40,048 bases of DNA from Oscillospiraceae bacterium (GCA_015064005.1 SVTA01000007.1:1-40048); one strand, 5' to 3'; shown: positions 23,495-32,660, numbered from the stretch's first letter. Made by a program: numbers and translations. The notes: a model not told the origin generated them from the letters alone.

Positions 23495-24447
23495 TTGCTA
23501 TCAAAATGCGTTTGATCAAGATTGCAAGTTTTAATACCGTCAATTGAAATCCAACCCCCCATCTTTATATCCCATTCTTCAGGATGAATTTCAAAAAAGC
23601 CTCCGGAATGGTATAAGGTCAGCTCGCCCACATATAGCTTTCCGTTTACTTGATAGAAATCAACTCTGATTTGAGGATAATTCTGTGACAATATCGTAGC
23701 CAGCCGAACCATATCCTCAAATTTTTCCGGCTTCGCAGGCGGAACATCCGCATGCGGATTAGCCATTTTGATTGGCAAATGATTATATTCCATATCAAAC
23801 CAATCCGTCACGTGGGTGTCCCCGCACTCTTTGGAAATAAACATTGCCTTTGGAACGCCGTCAAAGCAAAAAAACTTATAATCCACAAGAGAACAGCCCG
23901 CTTCGTTTTGATTCGTGTCGCTCAAGTATACTTCAGCGATGATTCTGGGAGGAACATTGCGATAAGGCCACTCACGGTTCCTGTAATAAAAATTGATTTT
24001 CAACGCCTGTTCCAAGCGTTTTTTGGCCTTCTTCTTGTCAAACCGGCTTTTGTCGCGGCAAATCACATAACTTGCGCTATCATGCGTACATTTCAAAACA
24101 AATTGCTCAGGCAGCTCGTCAAAATTTATTTCATCAAAGCTATCCCAAACGCCTAACGTGGGCACCACATATTCCTCCCCAACAAGGTCAGCAATGTGCT
24201 TTTTAGCAGCCACTTTATCCACAATCACCGAATAACGCTCTTGGTGATCATGCAATTTAAGCCACTGCATTTTTTCGGAAAAACGTTGGGGATTTTCCAA
24301 GTTCAATTCTCTGTGCAATACTGCACGGTATCTTCTGCGAACGAGTCGCTCATCTGACCATTTCTTGTACCCGCCGCGATTCGCATTCTGCAAGAATCTA
24401 TAGTCGGAATTAAATATATACTTGAAAATTTTCGCTACGCTTGACAT
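23491..24447 (-). CDS. TupA-like ATP-grasp protein, copy 2
   Basis: This 318-residue protein matches the TupA-like ATP-grasp family (PF14305), named after a teichuronopeptide synthesis protein and common in capsule loci. The start ELNLENPQRFSEKMQWLKL, the FVLKCTHDSASYVI segment that corresponds to the nucleotide loop, VDYKFFCFDGVPKAM and RVDFYQVNGKLYVGELTLY are family features. The last holds likely metal-binding acidic residues. Members are thought to ligate amino acids or similar groups to uronic acids or sugars, which fits the UDP-uronate genes here; the activity is unproven. A paralog lies at 27987. It starts 4 nt after the GT4 gene and overlaps the flippase start by four bases. Confidence 0.83.
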   Translation of the reverse strand: MSSVAKIFKYIFNSDYRFLQNANRGGYKKWSDERLVRRRYRAVLHRELNLENPQRFSEKMQWLKLHDHQERYSVIVDKVAAKKHIADLVGEEYVVPTLGVWDSFDEINFDELPEQFVLKCTHDSASYVICRDKSRFDKKKAKKRLEQALKINFYYRNREWPYRNVPPRIIAEVYLSDTNQNEAGCSLVDYKFFCFDGVPKAMFISKECGDTHVTDWFDMEYNHLPIKMANPHADVPPAKPEKFEDMVRLATILSQNYPQIRVDFYQVNGKLYVGELTLYHSGGFFEIHPEEWDIKMGGWISIDGIKTCNLDQTHFDSK

Positions 24448-24451
24448 GATA

Positions 24452-25573
24452 TCACTCCTTGTTATTTACAACATGCTCAAAATATGATTCCCATTTGTCT
24501 GCGATAATTTGTTCCGAAAAAAAATCCGTAATTTCAATGGCAGCTTTCGAAATGCGCTCTGAAATCTCGGGAGTCTCAACTATGCGAGATAGACGTTCTG
24601 CAATGGCAGTAGCATCTTCCCGTGGGACGAGGAAGCCGTTTTCTCCGTCACGAATCAGTAACGCTGCACCACCGGGACTGCAATCTGTTGATACCGACGG
24701 CACGCCAATACTCATAGCCTCTATCAATGCATTTGGAATTCCTTCGTAATCCGAAGAAAGCACAAATGCGCTCGCACAAAAGATTTCTTTTTCGACCTGA
24801 TTGGTCCTACCCGCTAAAACAACACTATCTGACAGATTTGATTGCTCTATCAAATCCTTAATCTTGTCCATGTCTTGTCCATCGCCGTATAAAACAAGCA
24901 TATAGCCAGGATGCTTCTCGTGAAACAGCCGAAAGGCCTCCAAAAGGACGTCTTGCCTTTTTTGCTTCAAAGACATGCGACCAACCGTAACAATCCGTCT
25001 ATCTCTTTCCGCTGCAGAAGGAACGTGTTGCTGCATTGTGCGAATTTCATCGCTTACAACTACGGGATTGGGAATCACTGTGCTATTATGGTATATTCCC
25101 TTGAAACTTTCAAAGAAACGACGTGCCCCTTCCGTTTGAAAAACGATTGCATCGGCATACTGCATCAATTGGAATCGCAGTTTGGCCGTTCTCCCACGAT
25201 AAGCATACGGATCTACACGTTCAGAAACGACGAATTTGCTCCGAGTAAACGCCGAACCTATGGGTAAGTATACATATCCTACGGAGTCGAGGAACGATAC
25301 CACCACATCTGGCTTTAATTGCCTTACCTTTTTATGAAGTCTAGCTATTGTTTTGAACATTCCTAATGTGTTTCTGATCAGGCGTTTCTTGCTTTGCTTC
25401 ACTTGAAGAGAATGTATGCAAATGTTTTCGTGCAAAATGCGTGCTTGCTCCTCAGAAAAAAACGTAACCAAATGAACCTCATGGCCGCGCATCGCCATTT
25501 GATTGGCAACCCACGCCATCATTTTTGGAGCACCGGAATACGTAAGCTTTGGGATTGTAAATAGCAATTTCAT
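24452..25573 (-). CDS. GT4 glycosyltransferase
   Basis: This 373-residue protein has the GT-B fold of family 4 retaining glycosyltransferases. The N-terminal acceptor domain includes KLTYSGAPKMMAWVANQMA, and the C-terminal nucleotide-sugar domain has VTVGRMSLKQKRQDVLLEAF and the E-x7-E region YEGIPNALIEAMSIGVPSV. It is cytosolic or membrane-peripheral and would add one sugar of the repeat unit. It overlaps the polymerase gene by four bases (ATGA). Donor and acceptor are not readable from the sequence. Confidence 0.9.
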   Translation of the reverse strand: MKLLFTIPKLTYSGAPKMMAWVANQMAMRGHEVHLVTFFSEEQARILHENICIHSLQVKQSKKRLIRNTLGMFKTIARLHKKVRQLKPDVVVSFLDSVGYVYLPIGSAFTRSKFVVSERVDPYAYRGRTAKLRFQLMQYADAIVFQTEGARRFFESFKGIYHNSTVIPNPVVVSDEIRTMQQHVPSAAERDRRIVTVGRMSLKQKRQDVLLEAFRLFHEKHPGYMLVLYGDGQDMDKIKDLIEQSNLSDSVVLAGRTNQVEKEIFCASAFVLSSDYEGIPNALIEAMSIGVPSVSTDCSPGGAALLIRDGENGFLVPREDATAIAERLSRIVETPEISERISKAAIEITDFFSEQIIADKWESYFEHVVNNKE

Positions 25574-26841
25574 GCGGATCTCCTCTCTGTGCTAACAGTC
25601 TGTTGCTTCTTTTTTTGCTGCTCTTCTATCAGCAGAGGGAGCATGGGCATAATAAACAGCATTACTATACTTTCTTCTGCTGAACGAAATCCCAGATTTA
25701 AAACCAAAAACAGGCCATAGATCATTATGATAACAGGAGCGATTTGCGATTGACCAATCTTTCCCCAAGCACATTTCAAATGCTTAAAATAGCCAACGAA
25801 AAAAATGCCGTAAAAAGACAGTGCTAATATGCCGTATCGGGCTAGATCATCTAAAAACTGAGAATGATAACCAATACCATTTTCGAACACACGATAAGAA
25901 TAATGCACGCCCACACCAAACGGATGCCTCAAAAACGTATTGAATGAGGCTTTATACAGATCTCCGCGAACTCCTGCATCGCCTTCCAATACACCGCTAG
26001 AAAATATTGCGGCTAAATCGGATAATCGAGACGCAATCGTAGCATTATCAAGTTGGTTGCTTACCCAAAGCAACAAGTCTCCTATCCCCGTCCAAAAAAC
26101 AACCAGTGAAACAATTACCGCCCCCGTCAGAATCAACCGATTAGCTTTTGAAATTTTATTCGCAACGGATAGGACTATGGCAACAGCAAAAACAAGCAGA
26201 GAAATGGTAAATGAGGCATTTATCAAAACAACTAAAACAACAAGCATTAGAAAAATGGAAAGCCATCTTTGCTTTTTGGTTTCGGGCAAGAAAATCAGCA
26301 CGGGTACAAAGCACACCAAGGATTGGAACAGATAAATGCCGGCGATATTTTTGATTTGGTACGAAGCCTGCAATTCCTCATCTGCAGCAGCGTGCGCAAT
26401 AGTTCTTGCAGCGGCGTTGTCTGCTAATACTCCTAAAGCAGAAGTAATAGCGGTAAGGCAAAATATAAGCAACAAGTATTTACCAATTCTGATACGCCCC
26501 GCATCGTCCAAAAGACCGAAATATAATAGCGCTGTTCCCCAGAAAGTAAAACTTATTCTAATATGTGCGCTTGCATCGCCCACTTTCAACAGCCAAAATG
26601 TTAAAAACACCAAGTAATATAACAGCACAATTCCCACTACAGTATGGAGGCGGATGCCGTTAAAGCACAACAAACCAACGCATCCGACCACAAAACATCC
26701 GAAAAATAAGATTTTGAAGGGGCCGTCCCAAAGCAAGACCTTACACACAGGTAAAAAATACCAGGTGTAGAAAAGGCACACCAAAATTTCACACAGCCTT
26801 TTTAGGCCAATGGTGTTAATTTTATTGATTCTTATCCCCAT
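25570..26841 (-). CDS. Wzy-like O-antigen/capsule polymerase
   Basis: This 423-residue protein has about 11-12 hydrophobic helices and one larger extracytoplasmic loop (around RHPFGVGVHYSYRVFENGIG) that matches the O-antigen ligase/polymerase pattern. It would join flipped repeat units into polymer outside the membrane. Sequence identity in this family is low, so the call rests on topology, loop motif and position between glycosyltransferase genes. ATG at 26841 has AGGAGA upstream; the gene overlaps the preceding glycosyltransferase by 20 nt and the next by 4 nt. Confidence 0.82.
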   Translation of the reverse strand: MGIRINKINTIGLKRLCEILVCLFYTWYFLPVCKVLLWDGPFKILFFGCFVVGCVGLLCFNGIRLHTVVGIVLLYYLVFLTFWLLKVGDASAHIRISFTFWGTALLYFGLLDDAGRIRIGKYLLLIFCLTAITSALGVLADNAAARTIAHAAADEELQASYQIKNIAGIYLFQSLVCFVPVLIFLPETKKQRWLSIFLMLVVLVVLINASFTISLLVFAVAIVLSVANKISKANRLILTGAVIVSLVVFWTGIGDLLLWVSNQLDNATIASRLSDLAAIFSSGVLEGDAGVRGDLYKASFNTFLRHPFGVGVHYSYRVFENGIGYHSQFLDDLARYGILALSFYGIFFVGYFKHLKCAWGKIGQSQIAPVIIMIYGLFLVLNLGFRSAEESIVMLFIMPMLPLLIEEQQKKKQQTVSTERRSA

Positions 26842-27979
26842 CAATTTCTCCTAAAATCTTTTCGTAGTACGCGTTTCTTTTTTGAGTCAAGATATCATCT
26901 TCGTACTCTTCGGACTTTTTAAAGTTTTGTTTTGCCAATTCGGACATTTTGTCTATATTCGCAAATTTTTTAATGGCGTTCACAATTTCCTGCACGGACT
27001 TTCTTTTGACTACACATTTTTCATCGATCAATTCGGGGATTCCCGCCGTCCTGGCACCAATTACCGGACACGCCCTGCTCATCGCCTCCACGACGGAGCG
27101 CGGCAGTCCTTCCTGCAGGCTGGGCTGAACGTAGAAATCGGCTTGATCCAGCAGTTCAAAAACCTCCGGCAGCGTGCGTCGGCCGGCAAATTCAACCTGA
27201 TCCTCTACGCGGTACTTTTTTGCTACACTTCTCAAATACGAGTTATCTCCACCACCGATAAGAAGATATTTTACCCGAATCCCCGCTTTGTTAAGCTTGG
27301 GTATAGATTTGATGACAAATTGTTGCCCTTTATATCGCACATCGACGGCAGCGGTTGTCATAAGTGTTATATTTCGATAATCCGCATTCTCAATTTTTTT
27401 CAGCCTTTTTTGTAGCACTGCTTCATCAGCAGGCCGGATCAACACATCAGAAACACCAACACTTTCATTCTTGCATGGATAACGCTTTTGTAAAAAGCTA
27501 TTCGTCACATAGACGGCGTAATCCGCATGGTATATTGCACTTTTTGTTCTAAAAAATATATGTGGTGCAACAATTTTCCCTACGAGGCCATGATTCCAAA
27601 ATGCATCCCAAGCGCATGATATAACTTCTGCCAAATAAGGCTTTTGCAGCTTTTTTGCAGCAGCTGCAGCACAATACGAAATAATCCCTCCGCATCTGCA
27701 AATAACGAAATCGCTTTCCGCAACTGCCTTCTTGATTTTTTTGTTGTATACGCCAACCATAGCTTTTGCAAGAGACGGTATAGCAACAATCTCGTCAATC
27801 ATATCGGTAACATCGATAAACGAAGGGGATAGCTCCTGAATATGCGAAATTCGTGCACAAACGTTTAATTTTCCAAAATGTTCATAGTAGCGCTGCACGA
27901 TTGAAAAAACTTGAGAAACAAAATAATATCTCCCGTTGCACATGTTAACATGAACATCTGTAGCAAGCAATATTTTCAT
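26822..27979 (-). CDS. GT4 glycosyltransferase
   Basis: This 385-residue GT-B protein belongs to family 4. The C-terminal half carries LMTTAAVDVRYKGQQFVIKS, LLIGGGDNSYL and the E-x7-E segment QEGLPRSVVEAMSRACPVI. The acceptor-side half is less typical. It starts 7 nt after the first TupA-like gene and runs into the polymerase gene. It would add an internal sugar of the repeat unit. Confidence 0.88.
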   Translation of the reverse strand: MKILLATDVHVNMCNGRYYFVSQVFSIVQRYYEHFGKLNVCARISHIQELSPSFIDVTDMIDEIVAIPSLAKAMVGVYNKKIKKAVAESDFVICRCGGIISYCAAAAAKKLQKPYLAEVISCAWDAFWNHGLVGKIVAPHIFFRTKSAIYHADYAVYVTNSFLQKRYPCKNESVGVSDVLIRPADEAVLQKRLKKIENADYRNITLMTTAAVDVRYKGQQFVIKSIPKLNKAGIRVKYLLIGGGDNSYLRSVAKKYRVEDQVEFAGRRTLPEVFELLDQADFYVQPSLQEGLPRSVVEAMSRACPVIGARTAGIPELIDEKCVVKRKSVQEIVNAIKKFANIDKMSELAKQNFKKSEEYEDDILTQKRNAYYEKILGEIDGDKNQ

Positions 27980-27986
27980 AAACGTT

Positions 27987-28901
27987 TCATTCCCTTTCTT
28001 TTTCTATACCTGGTAATACAAAGCTTTCTCCCAGCTTCCCATCAAATTCATCAGGATCAAACTGCACATATCCGCTCCACGGATAAAATGTCAACTCTCC
28101 AAAATAAATCTCGCCGTCGTTGTTATAAAGATCAACTCGAACAAACGGAAAGCCCTCCGAAAGCTTTGCTGCTATTTCCATCATATGATCAAATCCAATA
28201 GGCTTCTCGATTTTTCTATCAGAAGCAGGACAATCGCTACCGATATGAAGGTTATTCCACTCAGAATCATAAAAATTTCTCTTATGGCCAATATAACGAT
28301 CTACATCAACCACTATATACTTTGGAACGCCGTCATAGCAAAAAATTTTATAATCATTCATACCGGCGGCAGGATTTTCCTTATTGGTCAAAAGCTCTTC
28401 CACAACCAAACCAGGCTGTAGACCATAATACGCCCATTCACGCCCTAATGTATTTGTCTTCACCGGTTTATTTTTGAATGACAACTTCTGCCTTACATCA
28501 TCAAAATTTAACCGCTCTTTATCTTGACACACAAGAACATTTAGTCCACCACCGCCATGCGTTGTCTTCATAACAAATTGATTCGGCAGCTTATTCCACT
28601 CTACTTCATCAATCGAATTGTAATGAGCAATCAAAGGAATGAGAATATTCTCCAAACCTTTGCTCTTTACGTAATCTCTAACGAGATATTTATCAACGCA
28701 CTGATGCATGACTGGATTGCGATAATACATCTTGTACTGCTGCAGCTTTTCCGTGAAGCGCCGAGGGTTTTTAAGATTAAGCTTTCTTCCTAGTTTCATT
28801 TGGTATTGCAATGGAAGCATGATAGAATCCGGTATGAACCTCAACATATTCAGAATCGCCGCACGAGATTTTCCCGTTTTAAGTATCTTTTTATAATCCA
28901 T
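27987..28901 (-). CDS. TupA-like ATP-grasp protein, copy 1
   Basis: This 304-residue protein is a second PF14305-like ATP-grasp member. It shares with the gene at 23491 the NLKNPRRFTEKLQQYKMYYR start, the FVMKTTHGGGGLNVLV nucleotide loop (here with a full glycine run, unlike the other copy), NDYKIFCYDGVPKYIV and RVDLYNNDGEIYFGELTFY. The glycine-rich loop suggests that this copy retains ATP binding in the usual form. It overlaps the preceding glycosyltransferase by 11 nt. Its likely role is ligation of a substituent onto the glycan; the substrate is unknown. Confidence 0.83.
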   Translation of the reverse strand: MDYKKILKTGKSRAAILNMLRFIPDSIMLPLQYQMKLGRKLNLKNPRRFTEKLQQYKMYYRNPVMHQCVDKYLVRDYVKSKGLENILIPLIAHYNSIDEVEWNKLPNQFVMKTTHGGGGLNVLVCQDKERLNFDDVRQKLSFKNKPVKTNTLGREWAYYGLQPGLVVEELLTNKENPAAGMNDYKIFCYDGVPKYIVVDVDRYIGHKRNFYDSEWNNLHIGSDCPASDRKIEKPIGFDHMMEIAAKLSEGFPFVRVDLYNNDGEIYFGELTFYPWSGYVQFDPDEFDGKLGESFVLPGIEKERE

Positions 28902-29991
28902 TTTTGCACACCTTCTTGGTTTCTTCCAAATACTTTTGAATTACAATTTTTCGATCAAACTCACTCTCCACTTTCGCGCGGCCGGCAAGCCCCATTGCCT
29001 TGCGTTCCGCATTTGAAAGAGCAAGAAATTTTTCGATTTTCTCAATAAGATCGGCAGAATCCTGCTGCTTGACGATAAATCCATTTACATCATCGGTGAT
29101 CACCTCACGGCAACCACTGCGATTCGTTGTGATAATTGGTCGACCGGATGCAGCGCTTTCAAGCAATACATTACTCAATCCCTCGGGGTAATACGTGGGG
29201 TGAACCGTGCAAGATGCCATGCAATAAATAGGCTTCATATCCGCCACTAAACCGTGATATATCACCGTACCGTTGTCACTAAGTTCTCTCAATGTCTGCT
29301 CATAATTCTGTTCGCAGAAACCACATATATGAAAGCGCGTTTCTGGATGCCGCTCTCTGATTACCTTAGCAGCCTCCAAATATTGATCTATTCCCTTTTC
29401 CTTCATAACACGAGCGATAAAAACAAAATCTATCGTTTCGCCATTCGGATAGGGTTGCGTCTGATACTGATCGAGATTTACACCAGATCCCGGCAACATA
29501 TCATACCGATCCTTTACAACACCACGACTGACCATAAAATCTCTATTTTCAGTATTTTGAAAGAAAACCTTTTGAGCCTTTCGTAGCCCTGCTTTATACA
29601 GCATGAGGGCAACTCTTTGCATCAAGCCACCATTCTCTACAGCAGTGCCTAAACCTGTGACATTTACCACGTAAGGAATCCCAAGGCTTGCGCACGCCAT
29701 GCCACCATATGCATTGGGCTTAATGGTGTATGTAAAAACAATATTGGGCTTGATACTACGCAATACGTTTTTATAGAAGCCAATAAGCTTTAACTCCTTA
29801 ACCGGATTTGTACCATGGCGATCCAATAAAGGATTGTCAATAAACTGGCATCCCAGCGCCTTGATAGGCTCGACATATTCGTCATTCGGGATGCAGAAAA
29901 AAACCTCGTGCTCTTTTACAAGCTCTTCTAACAATTCTCGTCGAAATTTATACAAGCCAATGCCTATATTGGCTAATATTAAAATGCGCAT
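28891..29991 (-). CDS. GT4 glycosyltransferase, PglA-like
   Basis: This 366-residue GT4 enzyme directly follows pglE-pglC-pglD homologs and resembles PglA/CapM-type transferases that add the second sugar (GalNAc in Campylobacter) to undecaprenyl-PP-bacillosamine. Visible features are ILANIGIGLYKFRRELLEEL at the start, VNVTGLGTA, FIARVMKEKGIDQYLEAA and the E-x7-E segment PEGLSNVLLESAASGRPII. ATG at 29991 has GAGGAG upstream; a longer in-frame start extends into the PglD gene and is rejected. The donor sugar is inferred only from context. Confidence 0.87.
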   Translation of the reverse strand: MRILILANIGIGLYKFRRELLEELVKEHEVFFCIPNDEYVEPIKALGCQFIDNPLLDRHGTNPVKELKLIGFYKNVLRSIKPNIVFTYTIKPNAYGGMACASLGIPYVVNVTGLGTAVENGGLMQRVALMLYKAGLRKAQKVFFQNTENRDFMVSRGVVKDRYDMLPGSGVNLDQYQTQPYPNGETIDFVFIARVMKEKGIDQYLEAAKVIRERHPETRFHICGFCEQNYEQTLRELSDNGTVIYHGLVADMKPIYCMASCTVHPTYYPEGLSNVLLESAASGRPIITTNRSGCREVITDDVNGFIVKQQDSADLIEKIEKFLALSNAERKAMGLAGRAKVESEFDRKIVIQKYLEETKKVCKNGL

Positions 29992-30001
29992 AAAATTCTC
30001 C

Positions 30002-30601
30002 TCAACCAGTTCTCCTCGCCGGCACTCCAACATAGGTGCCCGGCTCGTTCATATCCTTGATCACCACGGCCCCTGCACCGATCATGCAGCCGCTACAGAT
30101 GTTGATATTATTGCTTACCACGGCTCCTGCACCGATCCATGTACCATCCCCGATTTGCACCGTACCCGATATATGCGTGCCTGGCGAGATGTGTACATAG
30201 TCAGAAACTCTGCAGTCGTGATCCACCGAAGCGCATGTGTTGACAATCACTCCTGTGCCAAGCGTTGTGCCCGGATTGATAACGGCACCTGCCATTACCA
30301 CAGAACCGCAGCCGATTTCCACATCATCGGCCACCACGGCGTTGGGATGAATCAAAACCGGGAAATTTCGTCCCGCGTTCCGTTCCATCAGCATCTTTCT
30401 GATTTGACCGTTTCCAATCGCAACAAACAGGTCCCCCTCAAGCTGACTTGCCATATCATCAGCGCCTATCACAGGGAACCCGCCACAGGAAGATCTGCTT
30501 GAATCATTATCAAGAAACACGATATCCTCATACCCGCATTTCTTTGCTATATCAGCCACAACTCGACCGTGACCGGAAGCACCAATAATTATCAGTTTCA
30601 T
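30002..30601 (-). CDS. pglD: PglD/NeuD-type sugar O/N-acetyltransferase
   Basis: This 199-residue protein has the two-part PglD fold: an N-terminal Rossmann-like domain (IIGASGHGRVVADIAKKCGY) and a left-handed beta-helix of hexapeptide repeats (from about residue 85; HPNAVVADDVEIGCGSVVMA, ASVDHDCRVSDYVHI). The His in VDHDC is the likely catalytic base. PglD acetylates UDP-4-amino sugar in bacillosamine synthesis. Its place directly after the PglC gene (ATGA overlap) and near the PglE-like gene supports that role over NeuD. The reaction product would be a UDP-diacetamido-trideoxyhexose. Confidence 0.86.
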   Translation of the reverse strand: MKLIIIGASGHGRVVADIAKKCGYEDIVFLDNDSSRSSCGGFPVIGADDMASQLEGDLFVAIGNGQIRKMLMERNAGRNFPVLIHPNAVVADDVEIGCGSVVMAGAVINPGTTLGTGVIVNTCASVDHDCRVSDYVHISPGTHISGTVQIGDGTWIGAGAVVSNNINICSGCMIGAGAVVIKDMNEPGTYVGVPARRTG

Positions 30602-31272
30602 ACGTTAGCACTCTCCATATTACGCGCGTTTGCCTCTGCCGATGCCACATCAGCATTTCCCATAAATTCCGTCATGGTCGCGCTTCCCTCTTCGCTGATG
30701 CCTTCATGCTTCAAAACGGATCTCACCGTTGCAAACAAAATGCCAATATCCACCTTGAAGGTTACGTTTTGGGTGTACCAGACATCCATTTTGAATCGTT
30801 CCTCCCAAGAGAGAGCGTTCCGGCCATGCGCTTGCGCGTATCCGGTAAGGCCGGGGCGCACGTCATGGCGATGTCGTTGCTCATCGCTGTATCGGTCAAG
30901 ATATTTTACCAGCAGCGGCCTCGGGCCGACGATGGCCATGTCGCCCACAAGGATATTGAGCAGCTCGGGCAGCTCGTCAAGGGAGGTGGAGCGCAGAAAT
31001 CTGCCGTATGTATTCAGCCGCACGTCATCGGGCAAAAGGTTGCCGTCCTTGTCCTTGGCGTTGGACATGGTGCGGAATTTGATCAGCTTGAAGATCTTTT
31101 CCTTGCCCGTTTTTTTGCTGATCTTTCCGGGGCGCATCTGGGTAAAGAAGGGATTGCCCTTCATGGCCACGGCACCGATGACGGCCAGCACAAGCAGGAT
31201 GGGAAAAAGCACCACCAGCGCGATCAGCGACAGCGTAAAGTCGATGCCGCGCTTGAAACATTTTGCATACAT
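30598..31272 (-). CDS. pglC: Initiating phosphoglycosyl transferase (PglC-like)
   Basis: This 224-residue monotopic phosphoglycosyl transferase starts glycan assembly by moving phospho-sugar from the UDP-sugar to undecaprenyl phosphate. It shows the family layout: KRGIDF, a re-entrant membrane helix (about 12-36), KLIKFRTM (62-69), the catalytic Asp-Glu at 99-100 in TSLDELPELLN, and GDMAIVGPRPLL (110-121). It lacks the large N-terminal membrane domain of WbaP-type enzymes, as PglC does. ATG at 31272 gives the standard PglC start (MYAKCFKRG) and has GAGGT upstream; an ATG six codons earlier is possible. Confidence 0.92.
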   Translation of the reverse strand: MYAKCFKRGIDFTLSLIALVVLFPILLVLAVIGAVAMKGNPFFTQMRPGKISKKTGKEKIFKLIKFRTMSNAKDKDGNLLPDDVRLNTYGRFLRSTSLDELPELLNILVGDMAIVGPRPLLVKYLDRYSDEQRHRHDVRPGLTGYAQAHGRNALSWEERFKMDVWYTQNVTFKVDIGILFATVRSVLKHEGISEEGSATMTEFMGNADVASAEANARNMESANV

Positions 31273-31295
31273 GCTATGTAAACCTCGCATTCCAT

Positions 31296-32555
31296 TCAGT
31301 CAAAGCAGCCTCTGACGATCTCAATCACGCCGTCCTGCTCCTCGGGGGTCATTTTGATGTCGCTGGGCAAGCAAAGTCCCCGGTCAAAGAGATCGGCGCC
31401 CACGTCGGCGCAGCCGCCGGCGATATAGGCATTGGTACAGCAGCGTCCGCTGCCCTCGCGGGTGATAAATTCGTGCATACGGTACATGGGCTGCATATGC
31501 ATCGGCTTCCAGAGCGGTCTGCCCTCGGCGTTGCACGCTGCCAGCGCTTCGAGCATCTCGGTAGGACAGGTCTTGCCCCCTTCGGGCACGTAGAGCGCCC
31601 CGGCGTCGTCACGCACCTGGCGGCACATATACGCCCGATCCACGGTAATGGCGGAAAGCCAATAGTTGGGCTCCGCACCGTCTATGACGGGGTTCATCTG
31701 CACGGGCAGATCCCGGAATCCCTCGCGATAGCGCTGGTAAATAGCCTTTTTGCGGGCAATATGCTCCGCAAGATACGGATACTGACCGCGCACCACGCCG
31801 GCCACCACGTTGCTCATGCGGTAGTTGTAGCCAACCTCCTCGTGCTGATACCACGGGGCGTTTTCTCTTGCCTGCGTCGACCACTTCCGGGCCTTGTTGG
31901 CCACCTCGATATCGTTGGTCAGCAGGCAGCCTCCGGCAGAGCCGGTAATGATCTTGTTGCCATTATAGCTGACGGCGGCATAGTGACCGAAGGAGCCGCA
32001 CTGTCTACCAAAAAGCGTGGCGCCCATGGCCTCGGCAGCGTCCTCGATCAGCAGCGCGCCGTGGCGCTCGCAGATCTCGCGGATCAGGTCCATGCGCCCC
32101 GGAAAGCCGTACAGCTCCGCGCTGATCACCAGCCTGACGTCGGGGTACAGTTCAAACGCCCGCTCCAGTGCCACCGGATCCATATTCCAGGAGGCCTCCT
32201 CCGTATCAATGAACACGGGCACGCCCCCCTCGTAGACAACGGGGTTCAGCGTGGCGGCAAAGGTCATGTCGGAGCAGAAAACGCGCCTACCCTCCACAGC
32301 GCCGTGACCGATAGTGGGCTTACCGTAAAGCCGCTCGCCGGCAGCCTTCACGCAAAGATGCAGCGCTGCGGTGCAGCAGGACAGCGCCACGGCGTGCCTC
32401 ATATCCGCCTGCTCGGCTGCAATACGCTCCACCTCGTTGATATTCTCGCCAACGGTGCTCATCCAGTTGGTTTCATAGGCCTGCTGTATGTACGCCAGCT
32501 CCGTTCCGTGCATTGTGGGAGAGGCCAACCATATTTTCTTTTCAAATTTTTTCAT
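31296..32555 (-). CDS. DegT/DnrJ/EryC1 aminotransferase (PglE-like)
   Basis: This 419-residue PLP-dependent sugar aminotransferase has the DegT signature: IEDAAEAMGATLFG (170-183) with the cofactor-binding Asp, and SYNGNKIITGSAGG (196-209) with the Schiff-base Lys201. It opens with IWLASPTMHGTELAYIQQA, and the substrate would be a UDP-4-keto-6-deoxy sugar, giving a UDP-4-amino sugar. Position before pglC and pglD suggests the PglE step of bacillosamine synthesis. It is slightly longer than usual owing to inserts before the active-site region and near WKPMHMQPMYRMHEF. It is the first gene after the locus promoter, with AGGGGGA before the ATG. The required 4,6-dehydratase (PglF) is not in the window. 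Confidence 0.88.
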   Translation of the reverse strand: MKKFEKKIWLASPTMHGTELAYIQQAYETNWMSTVGENINEVERIAAEQADMRHAVALSCCTAALHLCVKAAGERLYGKPTIGHGAVEGRRVFCSDMTFAATLNPVVYEGGVPVFIDTEEASWNMDPVALERAFELYPDVRLVISAELYGFPGRMDLIREICERHGALLIEDAAEAMGATLFGRQCGSFGHYAAVSYNGNKIITGSAGGCLLTNDIEVANKARKWSTQARENAPWYQHEEVGYNYRMSNVVAGVVRGQYPYLAEHIARKKAIYQRYREGFRDLPVQMNPVIDGAEPNYWLSAITVDRAYMCRQVRDDAGALYVPEGGKTCPTEMLEALAACNAEGRPLWKPMHMQPMYRMHEFITREGSGRCCTNAYIAGGCADVGADLFDRGLCLPSDIKMTPEEQDGVIEIVRGCFD

Positions 32556-32631
32556 CGCTTCCCCCTCAATTTAGTTGCATAACGAACAAATCATAATCTA
32601 AAATTTTATATAAGATAATTATATATAATAT

Positions 32632-32660
32632 ATTATACTACTTTGTTATACAAAAATCAA
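32632..32660 (-). promoter_or_regulatory. Promoter of the polysaccharide operon
   Basis: On the minus strand TTGATT (32655-32660) and TATAAT (32632-32637) are exactly 17 bp apart within a very AT-rich stretch, leaving a leader of about 70 nt before the first gene. I see no other good minus-strand promoter inside the 18-kb locus, and no internal terminator. Confidence 0.8.
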
